From an uncultured Eubacteriales bacterium (lineage in GTDB: Bacteria; Bacillota; Clostridia; Oscillospirales; Oscillospiraceae): a DNA stretch of 34,872 nt. This document shows, piece after piece, positions 21,450 through 28,482 of the stretch. The notes under the pieces are model-generated. The model saw only the letters and a program-made list of their open reading frames with translations, was not told where the DNA came from and ran no database searches. Position numbers and translations under genes: made by a program. Location of the stretch: NCBI GenBank assembly GCA_900315595.1, contig OMZQ01000018.1, positions 1-34,872 of the forward strand, written 5' to 3'. The stretch's first letter is position 1. Each line of letters begins with the position of its first letter.

Positions 21450-23656
21450 GCTTCCGCGTTCCGCAGCCGCCAGCGCAGACCGCTGTAGCGCTTCTGCTTC
21501 TTGTCGTTTTGGACCATGTACGACACCACGGAGGCGTCGCCCACCAGGATCAGCAGCTCCCTGGCGCGGGTGATCGCCGTGTAGAGGATGCTGCGGCTGA
21601 GCAGCAGGGGCGTTCCCTTCCAGCAGCAGAGCACGACGGCGCGGTATTCGCTGCCCTGGCTCTTGTGGACGGTCATCGCGTAGGCGGGCTCGAGCTGGGA
21701 GAGCATGTCCCAGGTGTAGACGGCCTCGCGGTCGTCAAATTGGATGGTCATATTCTGCTCCCGGACGTCGATGGCCCGGATGATCCCGACGTCTCCGTTG
21801 AAGACGCCGGAGCCCATCCCGCCCCCGCCCAGGCGCTTCCAGATCAAGTCGTAGTTGTTGCGGATCTGCATGACCCGGTCGCCCACGCGATAGGTGAAAT
21901 CGCCGTGCTTTTTCTCCGCGCGGTCCGGCGCGGGCGGGTTGAGGGCGGCCTGCAGAAGCCGGTTCAGGGCGTGGGTCCCGGTCTCGCCCTTCCGCGTGGG
22001 GGAAAGGACCTGCACGTCCTCCGGCGAGATCCCCATATTCTGCGGCAGGCGGCGGGCGCAGAGGTCCGTGACCGTGCGGCAGAGGCCCTCGTCGGAGCGC
22101 TGGGGCAGGAAGAAGAAATCGCGGTCCTTCCTGTCCAGCTCGGGGTTTTCTCCGTGGTTGACGCGGTGGGCGTTCATCACGATCAGGCTCTCCCTGGCCT
22201 GACGGAAGATCTCGGTCAGCCGGATCGTGGGGATCCGCTCGCTGCGGATCAGATCGGAAAATACGTTCCCCGGGCCGACGGACGGGAGCTGGTCGGGGTC
22301 GCCCACGAGGACCAGACGGCAGCGTTCGGGCAGGGCCTGGACCAGACTGTACATCAGCGGCAGATCGACCATCGAGGTCTCGTCCACGATCACGGCGTCA
22401 CAGTGCAGGGGATTGCGGGCGTTGTGGACGAAAACCATCTGCCCGTCCTCCGGCGAAACGTCCACCTCCAGCAGCCGGTGGACGGTGCTGGCGTCGCGGC
22501 CTGTCAGCTCGGAAAGCCGCTTGGCGGCGCGGCCTGTCGGGGCGGCCAGGAGGGTCTTGCAGTGCATCCGGTCGTAGAGATCCAGAATGCCGCGCAGGGT
22601 CGTGGTCTTGCCGGTGCCGGGGCCGCCTGTGACCAAAAGGAGCTTTTCCGTCGCGGCGGCGCGGATGGCCTCCCGCTGCAGCTCGGCGTAGCGGATCTCC
22701 GCCGCGGCCTCGACCCCCGCCAGCAGCCCGGCCAGATCGACCGGCAGGGCGGGGGCCTTGCCCGCCATTTCCAGGAACCGGGCCGCCAGATACCGCTCCG
22801 CCTGCCCAAGCTCGGGCAGATAGACGGCCTCCAGATTCGCGACCCGATCGGTGATCACCCGCTCCTCGGCGGCCAGGCGCTCCAGCCCCTCGGAGATCGT
22901 CTGGCTGCTCAGATGGAGAAACTCCGCCGTGACGCGCACCAGAGCCTCGCGGGGCACGAAAACGTGCCCGCCGCGGGTGTTGTAATCCAATTCATACAGA
23001 ATGCCCGCGTCCACGCGGCGCTCGTCGTCGCCGTCCATCCCCTGGGCAAGCGCGAAGGCGTCCACGCGGGCGAAGTCGGCCCGGAAGCCCTCCCCGGTCA
23101 GGAAGTAGGGGTTGTCGGAGATCGCCATCATCGACAGCTCTCCGTAGGCGCGGAAGATCGGCACGGCCAGCTCTGCGGGCAGACCGCACTGCGTCAGAAA
23201 TTCGGCCAGATGCCGGAGCCCCTGCTGGGACTGGAAGCTCTCGTGGATTTCCTCGGCCTTGGCTGCGGAAATGCCGCTGATTTCGACCAGCCGGGTGTGG
23301 TCGTGCTCAATGACGTTCAGGCTCTCCGCGCCGAACCGCTCCACGATCTTCGCCGCCATCTTCGGCCCGATGCCCCGGACCGCGTGGGAGGACAGATAAG
23401 CCAGGATCTCGATCCGGCCCTCGGGCATCAGCCGCTCCACCGAGGTGATCTCAAGCTGCCGCCCATAGGTGGCGTGCTCGATCCACCGCCCCTCCACGCG
23501 CAGGCGCTCGCCCACCGAGGTGCTGGGCACGACGCCCACCACGGTCACGGGCTCCTTGCCGCCGGCGTTCAGCCGGAGCACGCTGTAGCCGTTCTCCGGG
23601 TTCTGAAACACCACGGCAGCGACGCTGCCCTCCAGTTGTGTCCGTTCCGATTCCAT
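21446..23656 (-). CDS. recD2: RecD2-type 5'-3' DNA helicase
   Basis: This 736-residue superfamily-1B helicase works without RecBC. The N-terminus has an OB-like segment and helix-hairpin-helix motifs (HAVRGIGPKMAAKIVERFG; SGISAAKAEEI). Helicase motifs follow: Walker A GGPGTGKTTT (Lys350), DETSMVDLPLM, VGDPDQLPSVGPGNVFSDL, a UvrD-like C-terminal motif TVHKSQGSEY and YTAITRARELLILVGD. RecD2 takes part in replication-fork maintenance and repair. It begins nine bases after the small membrane-protein gene, whose last codons contain its GGAG site. Confidence 0.96.
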   Translation of the reverse strand: MESERTQLEGSVAAVVFQNPENGYSVLRLNAGGKEPVTVVGVVPSTSVGERLRVEGRWIEHATYGRQLEITSVERLMPEGRIEILAYLSSHAVRGIGPKMAAKIVERFGAESLNVIEHDHTRLVEISGISAAKAEEIHESFQSQQGLRHLAEFLTQCGLPAELAVPIFRAYGELSMMAISDNPYFLTGEGFRADFARVDAFALAQGMDGDDERRVDAGILYELDYNTRGGHVFVPREALVRVTAEFLHLSSQTISEGLERLAAEERVITDRVANLEAVYLPELGQAERYLAARFLEMAGKAPALPVDLAGLLAGVEAAAEIRYAELQREAIRAAATEKLLLVTGGPGTGKTTTLRGILDLYDRMHCKTLLAAPTGRAAKRLSELTGRDASTVHRLLEVDVSPEDGQMVFVHNARNPLHCDAVIVDETSMVDLPLMYSLVQALPERCRLVLVGDPDQLPSVGPGNVFSDLIRSERIPTIRLTEIFRQARESLIVMNAHRVNHGENPELDRKDRDFFFLPQRSDEGLCRTVTDLCARRLPQNMGISPEDVQVLSPTRKGETGTHALNRLLQAALNPPAPDRAEKKHGDFTYRVGDRVMQIRNNYDLIWKRLGGGGMGSGVFNGDVGIIRAIDVREQNMTIQFDDREAVYTWDMLSQLEPAYAMTVHKSQGSEYRAVVLCCWKGTPLLLSRSILYTAITRARELLILVGDASVVSYMVQNDKKQKRYSGLRWRLRNAEA

Positions 23657-23664
23657 TCAGGTAT

Positions 23665-23991
23665 TCACTCCAATGCGGCTTCCGTGTCAAAATATGCGTC
23701 CAGACTGCCCGCTGCGACCAGCAGGACCGGCTCGCCCAGACGGGTCAGCGCTTCCGCGATCTGACGCCCCTGCGCGTCCAGACCCAGATCCAGCAAAAGC
23801 AGGGGCCGGCGCAAAAGGCCCATGCGGCGCAGCAGGCGCCAGGCCCAATAGGTCTGTTCCAGCCCCGCCCCGTCGCCCGAGGCGGGCAGGACGGCCCAGA
23901 GGGTCCCGGGGGGCAGAAGCAGCCGGGCGGATGCCCAGACAAGCACTGCGAAGATTGCCGCCGTCAGCAGCGCGCCGAGCAGAAGTTCCAT
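23665..23991 (-). CDS. Small membrane-anchored protein upstream of recD2
   Basis: I do not recognise this 108-residue protein. It has one N-terminal hydrophobic helix (about residues 3-25, LLGALLTAAIFAVLVWASAR) and a soluble part with two strand-like segments (TLWAVLPASG; RPLLLLDLGLDAQGR) and an acidic end (LDAYFDTEAALE). This gives it the look of a membrane-tethered small alpha/beta domain. AGGAGG lies a few bases before the ATG, and the gene couples closely to recD2, so it is likely real and first in the recD2-comF-mreB operon. Function is unknown. Confidence 0.75.
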   Translation of the reverse strand: MELLLGALLTAAIFAVLVWASARLLLPPGTLWAVLPASGDGAGLEQTYWAWRLLRRMGLLRRPLLLLDLGLDAQGRQIAEALTRLGEPVLLVAAGSLDAYFDTEAALE

Positions 23992-24042
23992 GATACCGCC
24001 TCCTGCCCCATTCTATGCGGAGCGGGGCGGTTTGGTGCGGGG

Positions 24043-25287
24043 CTATACCTCCCAGCCGGAAAGGTAGGCCTCCTGCTCCGGGGTCAGGGTATCGACGGCC
24101 ATGCCGACGCCCGCCAGCTTGAGCCGGGAAACCGCCTCGTCGATGGCCTTGGGGACCTCGTGTACCGTGTGGCTCAGCCCGCGTCCGTGGTCCTTCATGT
24201 ATTCCAGGCAGAGGGCCTGCAGGGCGAAGCTGGTGTCCATGATCTCAGCCGGGTGGCCGTTGCCGGAGGCCAGATTGACCAGACGGCCCTCGGCCAGCAG
24301 GTTCAGCACGCGCCCGTCGGGCAGCTCGTAGCCCACGATCTCGGCCCGCCGCGGGAAGACGCGGACCGCCATCTGCCGGAGGGCCTCGCCGTTGACCTCC
24401 ACGTTGAAGTGTCCGGCGTTGGAGAGAAAGGCGTTGTGCTTCATGACCTCGAAATGCCGCTTCGTGATCACGTCGCGGCAGCCGGTCACGGTGACGAAGA
24501 TGTCGCCCTCCGGCGCGGCCTGATCCATGGTCATCACGCGCATCCCGTCCATCGAGGCCTCCAGCGCCTTGATCGGGTCGATCTCGGTGACGATCACGTT
24601 TGCGCCCATGCCCTTGGCCCGCATCGCCACGCCGCGTCCGCAGTAGCCGTAGCCTGCCACGACCACGGTCTTGCCCGCCACGAGCAGGTTGGTGGTGTGC
24701 ATGATGGCGTCCCAGACGCTCTGGCCGGTGCCGTATTTGTTGTCGTAGTAGTGCTTGCACATGGCGTCGTTGACGTCCATCATCGGGAAGGGCAGCTTCC
24801 CGGCCTTCGCCCGGGCGAGGAGGCGGTGGATGCCGGTGGTGGTCTCCTCGCCGCCGCCGATCAGGCGGTCGGCCAGGTGGGAATAGTCCCCGGTCAGCAG
24901 GTTCACCAGATCGCCGCCGTCGTCAATGATCAGATCGGGATGGCAGGAGAGGGCCGCGACCAGGAGCTCCTGATATTCCGCTTCGCTGACCCCGTGGATC
25001 GCATAGGTCTCCACGCCCAGCGAGGCCAGACCCGCCGCCACGTCGTCCTGCGTGGAGAGGGGATTGCAGCCCGTCGCGTGGACCTCAGCCCCGGCGGCCT
25101 GCAGGCAGGTGGCCAGGTAAGCCGTCTTGGCCTCCATGTGGATGGACATGGTGATCTTCATCCCGGCAAAGGGGCGTTCGCGTTCCATCCGCTCGCGGAT
25201 CGCGCCGAGGGCGGGCATGAAATCCCGGACCCAGGCAATTTTCATCCGGCCGTACTCGGCCAGGGACGTGTCCTTGACAATACTCAT
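24043..25287 (-). CDS. ahcY: Adenosylhomocysteinase-family enzyme (possibly S-inosylhomocysteine hydrolase)
   Basis: This 414-residue NAD-dependent hydrolase of the SAH hydrolase family should split S-adenosyl- (or S-inosyl-) homocysteine to homocysteine plus nucleoside, as part of the methyl cycle. Visible motifs are STQDDVAAGL, IIDDGGDLVNLL, EETTTGIHRL, NAD-site VVAGYGYCGRGVAMRAKG, LSNAGHFNVEV and GNGHPAEIMDTSF. Lys54 stands in HMEAKTAYL where the human enzyme has the adenine-contacting Glu59. The C-terminus stops at LSGWEV and lacks the DHYRY tail of eukaryotic-type enzymes, so it is the shorter archaeal/Thermotoga-like form. The ATG at 25287 has GGAGG six bases upstream; an ATG 18 bases earlier has no such site. 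Confidence 0.9.
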   Translation of the reverse strand: MSIVKDTSLAEYGRMKIAWVRDFMPALGAIRERMERERPFAGMKITMSIHMEAKTAYLATCLQAAGAEVHATGCNPLSTQDDVAAGLASLGVETYAIHGVSEAEYQELLVAALSCHPDLIIDDGGDLVNLLTGDYSHLADRLIGGGEETTTGIHRLLARAKAGKLPFPMMDVNDAMCKHYYDNKYGTGQSVWDAIMHTTNLLVAGKTVVVAGYGYCGRGVAMRAKGMGANVIVTEIDPIKALEASMDGMRVMTMDQAAPEGDIFVTVTGCRDVITKRHFEVMKHNAFLSNAGHFNVEVNGEALRQMAVRVFPRRAEIVGYELPDGRVLNLLAEGRLVNLASGNGHPAEIMDTSFALQALCLEYMKDHGRGLSHTVHEVPKAIDEAVSRLKLAGVGMAVDTLTPEQEAYLSGWEV

Positions 25288-25316
25288 GGCTTGCCTCCGA
25301 AGCATACGTTTTTTCT

Positions 25317-25346
25317 ATCATAACACAGCCGGGCGGTGAAATGCAA
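25317..25346 (-). promoter_or_regulatory. Promoter of ahcY
   Basis: On the minus strand TTGCAT (25341-25346) and TATGAT (25317-25322) are 18 bases apart. The short leader leaves no room for a SAM- or SAH-type riboswitch. Confidence 0.65.
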
Positions 25347-25377
25347 GTGCGGCCTTGATTTGTTTACAGATTCTTTC

Positions 25378-25406
25378 TTGAAATCTGTCCGCCGATGGGC
25401 TATACT
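25378..25406 (+). promoter_or_regulatory. Promoter of the rhomboid-like gene
   Basis: TTGAAA (25378-25383) and TATACT (25401-25406) are 17 bases apart, 27 bases before the ATG. It diverges from the ahcY promoter within about 60 bases. Confidence 0.8.
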
Positions 25407-25433
25407 GGAACTAACCCGAATGGAGGGAAGCCT

Positions 25434-26318
25434 ATGAAAAATCCAATCGTACAGATGCACCGGTTTCTTTATAAGAACCGGAACCGGGGTCTGCGAAACC
25501 TGATGCTCTACGTTGCCATCGGCAACGTCGTGGTCTACCTGCTGTATCTGCTCAATCAGAGCAATCCGCTGTTCTATTATTATCTGCTGATCTTTGACCG
25601 CGCCTCCATCCTGCGGGGAGAGGTCTGGCGTCTGATCACCTACCCGCTGACCTATCTGGTGGAAACCGGCTTCCTCTGGGGCGCGATCGGCCTGTTCTTC
25701 TATTACTGGTGCGGTCAGATCCTGGAGCAGTATTGGGGCACCCTGCGGCTGAACGTCTATTATTTCAGCGGCATCCTGCTGACCGACCTTGCCGCCCTCC
25801 TCCTGCGCGCGGAAGCGGGTTCGCATTATATCAACCTGAGCCTCTTTCTGGCCGTGGCGACGGTCCTGCCGAACGAGATGGTACGCATCTATTTCGTCAT
25901 CCCGGTCAAGATGAAGTGGCTCGGCCTGATCGACCTGATCCTCACCGCCGTCGGCGTCGTCAGCGGGATCATCGTGATGGTGCGGACCCTGGAGCCGGGG
26001 ACCTTCCCCTACCTGGCCTGGCTGCTGCCGGTCGTCGCCCTGCTGAACTACGTCCTGTTCTTCGGCAAGCAGATCACGAACCTCCTGCCCGACTTCATCC
26101 GCTGGCATCCGACGCAGAAAAGCTGGAAGCGCGCGGTCAAACAGGGCACGGTCTATAACGCGCCCCGCGCCCGCGACGGCGCCCGCTTCCGCTGCACGGT
26201 CTGCGGGCGGACCGAGATCTCCAATCCCGGCCTTGAATTCCGCTATTGCTCCAAATGCGCGGGCTACCGCTGCTACTGTCAGGATCATATCAACAACCAC
26301 GCCCATATTACGGAGTAG
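25434..26318 (+). CDS. Rhomboid-like membrane protein with C-terminal zinc ribbon
   Basis: This 294-residue protein shows the layout of a rhomboid fold: RGEVWRLITYPLTYL before a helix, FFYYWCGQILEQYWGTLRLN, then several more helices and a FVIPVKMKWLGLIDL segment. I see neither the catalytic GxSG serine motif nor the paired histidine, so it is probably a rhomboid pseudoprotease. The helical part ends near residue 218. The soluble tail has a cysteine cluster (CTVCGRTEI, then FRYCSKCAGYRCYCQDH) that should bind zinc. TGGAGGGA lies before the ATG at 25434. It could scaffold or chaperone other membrane proteins, but that is inferred only from the fold. Confidence 0.8.
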   Translation: MKNPIVQMHRFLYKNRNRGLRNLMLYVAIGNVVVYLLYLLNQSNPLFYYYLLIFDRASILRGEVWRLITYPLTYLVETGFLWGAIGLFFYYWCGQILEQYWGTLRLNVYYFSGILLTDLAALLLRAEAGSHYINLSLFLAVATVLPNEMVRIYFVIPVKMKWLGLIDLILTAVGVVSGIIVMVRTLEPGTFPYLAWLLPVVALLNYVLFFGKQITNLLPDFIRWHPTQKSWKRAVKQGTVYNAPRARDGARFRCTVCGRTEISNPGLEFRYCSKCAGYRCYCQDHINNHAHITE

Positions 26319-26338
26319 CGGCCCCGCCGCGGCGGCGA

Positions 26339-26369
26339 ATTGAGAGTTGAGAATTGAAAATTGAGAATT
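26339..26369. repeat. TTGAGAAT-type short tandem repeat
   Basis: Four imperfect units of TTGAGAAT/TTGAAAAT follow a GC-rich palindrome just after the rhomboid-like gene. This opens a 497-base non-coding stretch (26319-26815) made almost wholly of repeats. Confidence 0.6.
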
Positions 26370-26435
26370 TGCAGTGTTTTGCTCCCGCAAAATGATTGAA
26401 ATTGGCTGCGCCAACGTGCCGAAACGCAGCGCCTC

Positions 26436-26571
26436 GTAGGGGCGCGTATCCACGCGCCCGCCGAACAACCGCCAGCCTCGTAGGGGCGCGTATCCACGCG
26501 CCCGCACGGATCGATAACAGAGTCCTGCCGAAAAAGCCGAAAACGGTCATTCTCTGCCGTAGGGACAAGCA
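26436..26571. repeat. GTAGGGG repeats and 74-nt core, copy B
   Basis: Two GTAGGGGCGCGTATCCACGC units (from 26436 and 26480, 44 bases apart) lead into the 74-nt core at 26498-26571, about 69/74 identical to 4031-4104. Hairpins GTTTCGCC/GGCGAAAC and CGCCC/GGGCG follow. No terminal inverted CCCCTAC copy is seen here, unlike at 4.2 kb. Confidence 0.8.
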
Positions 26572-26630
26572 CTGCGCGCCCGGTTTCGCCGCAGGCGAAA
26601 CAATTCGCCCGCAAGGGCGATGACCGTGCC

Positions 26631-26780
26631 GGCGACCGCCGGCCCTGGTCGAACGCACCGGCGTTGCGGGACGCTCCCCAGAGCCTTCTCCCGCCCTCGA
26701 AGAGGGAGGGAGAAGGTGGCTGCCGAAGGCAGACGGATGAGGGAGGGTCGGCGACTGCCGGCCCCGGATGAACGCACCGA
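26631..26780. repeat. 31-nt direct repeats around a GGGAGAAGG hairpin
   Basis: GGCGACCGCCGGCCCTGGTC... at 26631-26661 recurs imperfectly at 26750-26780. The 88 bases between hold CCTTCTCCC...GGGAGAAGG and CTGCCGAAGGCAG palindromes and GACGGATGAGGGAGGG, a repeat type common in gut Firmicutes. The second direct copy ends 35 bases before rsmE. Confidence 0.65.
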
Positions 26781-26815
26781 CACGCCGATTGCTGCGGAAC
26801 GAGAAAGGAACCAAT

Positions 26816-27535
26816 ATGGCCCGATTTTTTGTTGAAACCCTCCCCGCGGCTGGGGAAATCTTCCGGCTGGACGGCGAGAACGACCGGCATGCGAAGGTCC
26901 TGCGCCTGCGGCCCGGCGAGGAGATCACCCTCTGCGACGGGCAGGGGCTGGAATGCTCCGCCGCGCTGACGGAGACGGGGGACTATCTGGCGGGGGAGAC
27001 CCGCGCCTGCCCCGCCGAGGCCGCGGTGGGCGTGACCCTGTATCTGGCCTTCCCGAAGGCCGACAAGCTGGAGCACGTGATCCAGAAGGCCGCCGAGCTC
27101 GGCGCGGCGGAGCTCGTCGCCTTTCCCTCCCGCTACTGCGTCTCGCGCCCGGATGAAAAGAGCCTGCCCAAAAAGCTGGAGCGCTGGCAGAAGATCGCCC
27201 GTTCCGCTGCGGAGCAGTCCCGCCGGGGGCGGATCCCCACGGTGCGCGTCCTGCCCTCCTATGCCGCCGCGCTCGCGGAGGCGGCAAGGGCCGACCTGCC
27301 GATCTTTTGCTATGAAAACGAACGCAGCCGCACTCTCCGCGCCGCCGTGGAGGCCGCGCCCTTCCGCACCGCGTCCGTCATGACCGGGGCCGAGGGCGGC
27401 TTCAGCGAGGAGGAGGCCGCGCAGGCCGAGGCGGCGGGTCTGAAGATCTGCACCCTGGGCCGCCGCATCCTCCGCTGCGAGACCGCTCCGCTGGCGGCCC
27501 TCGCCGCCCTGATGTACGCCGCGGGCGAATTCTGA
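26816..27535 (+). CDS. rsmE: 16S rRNA m3U1498 methyltransferase RsmE
   Basis: This 239-residue SPOUT-class enzyme methylates N3 of U1498 in 16S rRNA using SAM. It has an N-terminal PUA-like domain (ARFFVETLPAAGE; HAKVLRLRPGEEITLCDG), the segment KADKLEHVIQKAAELGAAEL, and the trefoil-knot SAM-site motifs MTGAEGGFSEEE and LGRRILRCETAPLAALA. The length is usual. The ATG at 26816 follows GAAAGGA; an upstream in-frame ATG lies in repeat DNA. prmA and dnaJ, its frequent neighbours, are absent; yfbR follows after 30 bases. Confidence 0.95.
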   Translation: MARFFVETLPAAGEIFRLDGENDRHAKVLRLRPGEEITLCDGQGLECSAALTETGDYLAGETRACPAEAAVGVTLYLAFPKADKLEHVIQKAAELGAAELVAFPSRYCVSRPDEKSLPKKLERWQKIARSAAEQSRRGRIPTVRVLPSYAAALAEAARADLPIFCYENERSRTLRAAVEAAPFRTASVMTGAEGGFSEEEAAQAEAAGLKICTLGRRILRCETAPLAALAALMYAAGEF

Positions 27536-27565
27536 CGATATTATAATAAGAAAAGAGAGACCGCC

Positions 27566-28141
27566 ATGCAATTCCGCTTCTACGCTCTGATTTCCCGGAT
27601 GCGCTATATCACCCGCTGGGGCCTGATGCGCAACACCTTTTCCGAAAACGTGGCCGAGCACAGTCACATGGTCGCCGTCCTGGCCCACAGCCTCGCCCTG
27701 ATCCGCCGGGATATCCTCGGTCTGGACGCCGATCCCGAGCGCTGCGCCGCCGCCGCCCTCTACCACGACGCCTCGGAGATCCTGACCGGCGACCTGCCGA
27801 CGCCGATCAAATACTACAACCCCGCCATCAAGAACGCCTACAAGCAGGTCGAGCGCGTCAGCGGGGAAAAGCTGCTGGCCATGCTCCCCGCCGAGCTTCG
27901 CCCCTCGATGGCGCCTTATCTGTTCGAGGACGACCCGGTCAGCCACGATATCGTCAAGGCCGCCGACAAGCTCTCGGCCCATATCAAGTGCATCGAGGAG
28001 CTCAAGGCCGGAAACGCGGAATTCGAGTCCGCCGCCCGCCAGACCCGGCAGGCGCTGGAGGCGATGCGCCTGCCCGAGCTCGACTGGTTCCTGGCTCACT
28101 GCCTGGACAGCTTCTCCCTGAACCTCGACGAGCTGGAATAA
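27566..28141 (+). CDS. yfbR: YfbR-like HD-domain 5'-deoxynucleotidase
   Basis: This 191-residue HD-superfamily hydrolase probably removes phosphate from deoxyribonucleoside 5'-monophosphates, controlling dNTP precursor pools. It matches E. coli YfbR: an ISRMRYITRWGLMRN start (substrate-binding Arg17-Trp18), His32 (NVAEHSHMVA), the HD pair His67-Asp68 (ALYHDASEILTGDLPTPIKY) and Asp134 (KAADKLSAH), which complete the metal site. AGAGAGA-type sequence precedes the ATG. Likely co-transcribed with rsmE. Confidence 0.92.
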   Translation: MQFRFYALISRMRYITRWGLMRNTFSENVAEHSHMVAVLAHSLALIRRDILGLDADPERCAAAALYHDASEILTGDLPTPIKYYNPAIKNAYKQVERVSGEKLLAMLPAELRPSMAPYLFEDDPVSHDIVKAADKLSAHIKCIEELKAGNAEFESAARQTRQALEAMRLPELDWFLAHCLDSFSLNLDELE

Positions 28142-28149
28142 CGAAAACC

Positions 28150-28175
28150 GGGGCCGGCTCCAAGGAGCCGGCCCC
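28150..28175. terminator. Hairpin between yfbR and the CGC-repeat protein gene
   Basis: A 12-bp GC-rich stem (28150-28161 with 28164-28175) lies between convergent genes. On the minus strand GGTTTT follows, giving a usable terminator for the small Cys-rich gene. On the plus strand no T tract is present. Confidence 0.7.
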
Positions 28176-28206
28176 GCGTGTCCTTATCCGGTATGATCGG
28201 TTTTGC

Positions 28207-28389
28207 TCAGCAGCCGCAGCCGTCGTTGCAGCCGCAGCCGTTGTTGCAGCCGCAGTTGTTGTTGCAGCCGCAGTTGTTGTTGCAGCCGCAGCCGCAGCCG
28301 CCGAAGCCGTTGTTGCCGCAGGACAGGAGCAGGATGATCAGGATGATGATCCACCAGTTGTTACCGCCAAACCCATTATTGCAACACAT
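28207..28389 (-). CDS. 60-aa Cys/Gly/Asn-rich protein with one membrane helix
   Basis: I do not recognise a named family. The protein has an Asn/Gly N-terminus (MCCNNGFGGNN), one hydrophobic helix (WWIIILIILLLS), then about 36 residues built of CGC units separated by NNN, NN or ND. It has many cysteines in regular spacing and no enzyme motif. The helix-plus-Gly/Asn/Cys layout recalls YjcZ-type and other small spore-coat or sporulation proteins, and the neighbour is pdaA, a sporulation gene; that role is inference. GGGAGG lies eight bases before the ATG, so it is expressed in its own right. Metal binding or disulphide cross-linking is possible. Confidence 0.8.
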   Translation of the reverse strand: MCCNNGFGGNNWWIIILIILLLSCGNNGFGGCGCGCNNNCGCNNNCGCNNGCGCNDGCGC

Positions 28390-28482
28390 ATCGAAGCCTC
28401 CCGAAGATGATATTTCCGCGTTCCCCCAAAGCCGAAGCGCTTCGGGAGGATTTCGCTCAATCCATCTTATGCGGGGACGCTT

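Noticed and set aside
25288..25433. SAM or SAH riboswitch between ahcY and the rhomboid-like gene
   Set aside because: The ahcY leader after the predicted -10 is only about 25 bases, and no conserved riboswitch pairing was seen.
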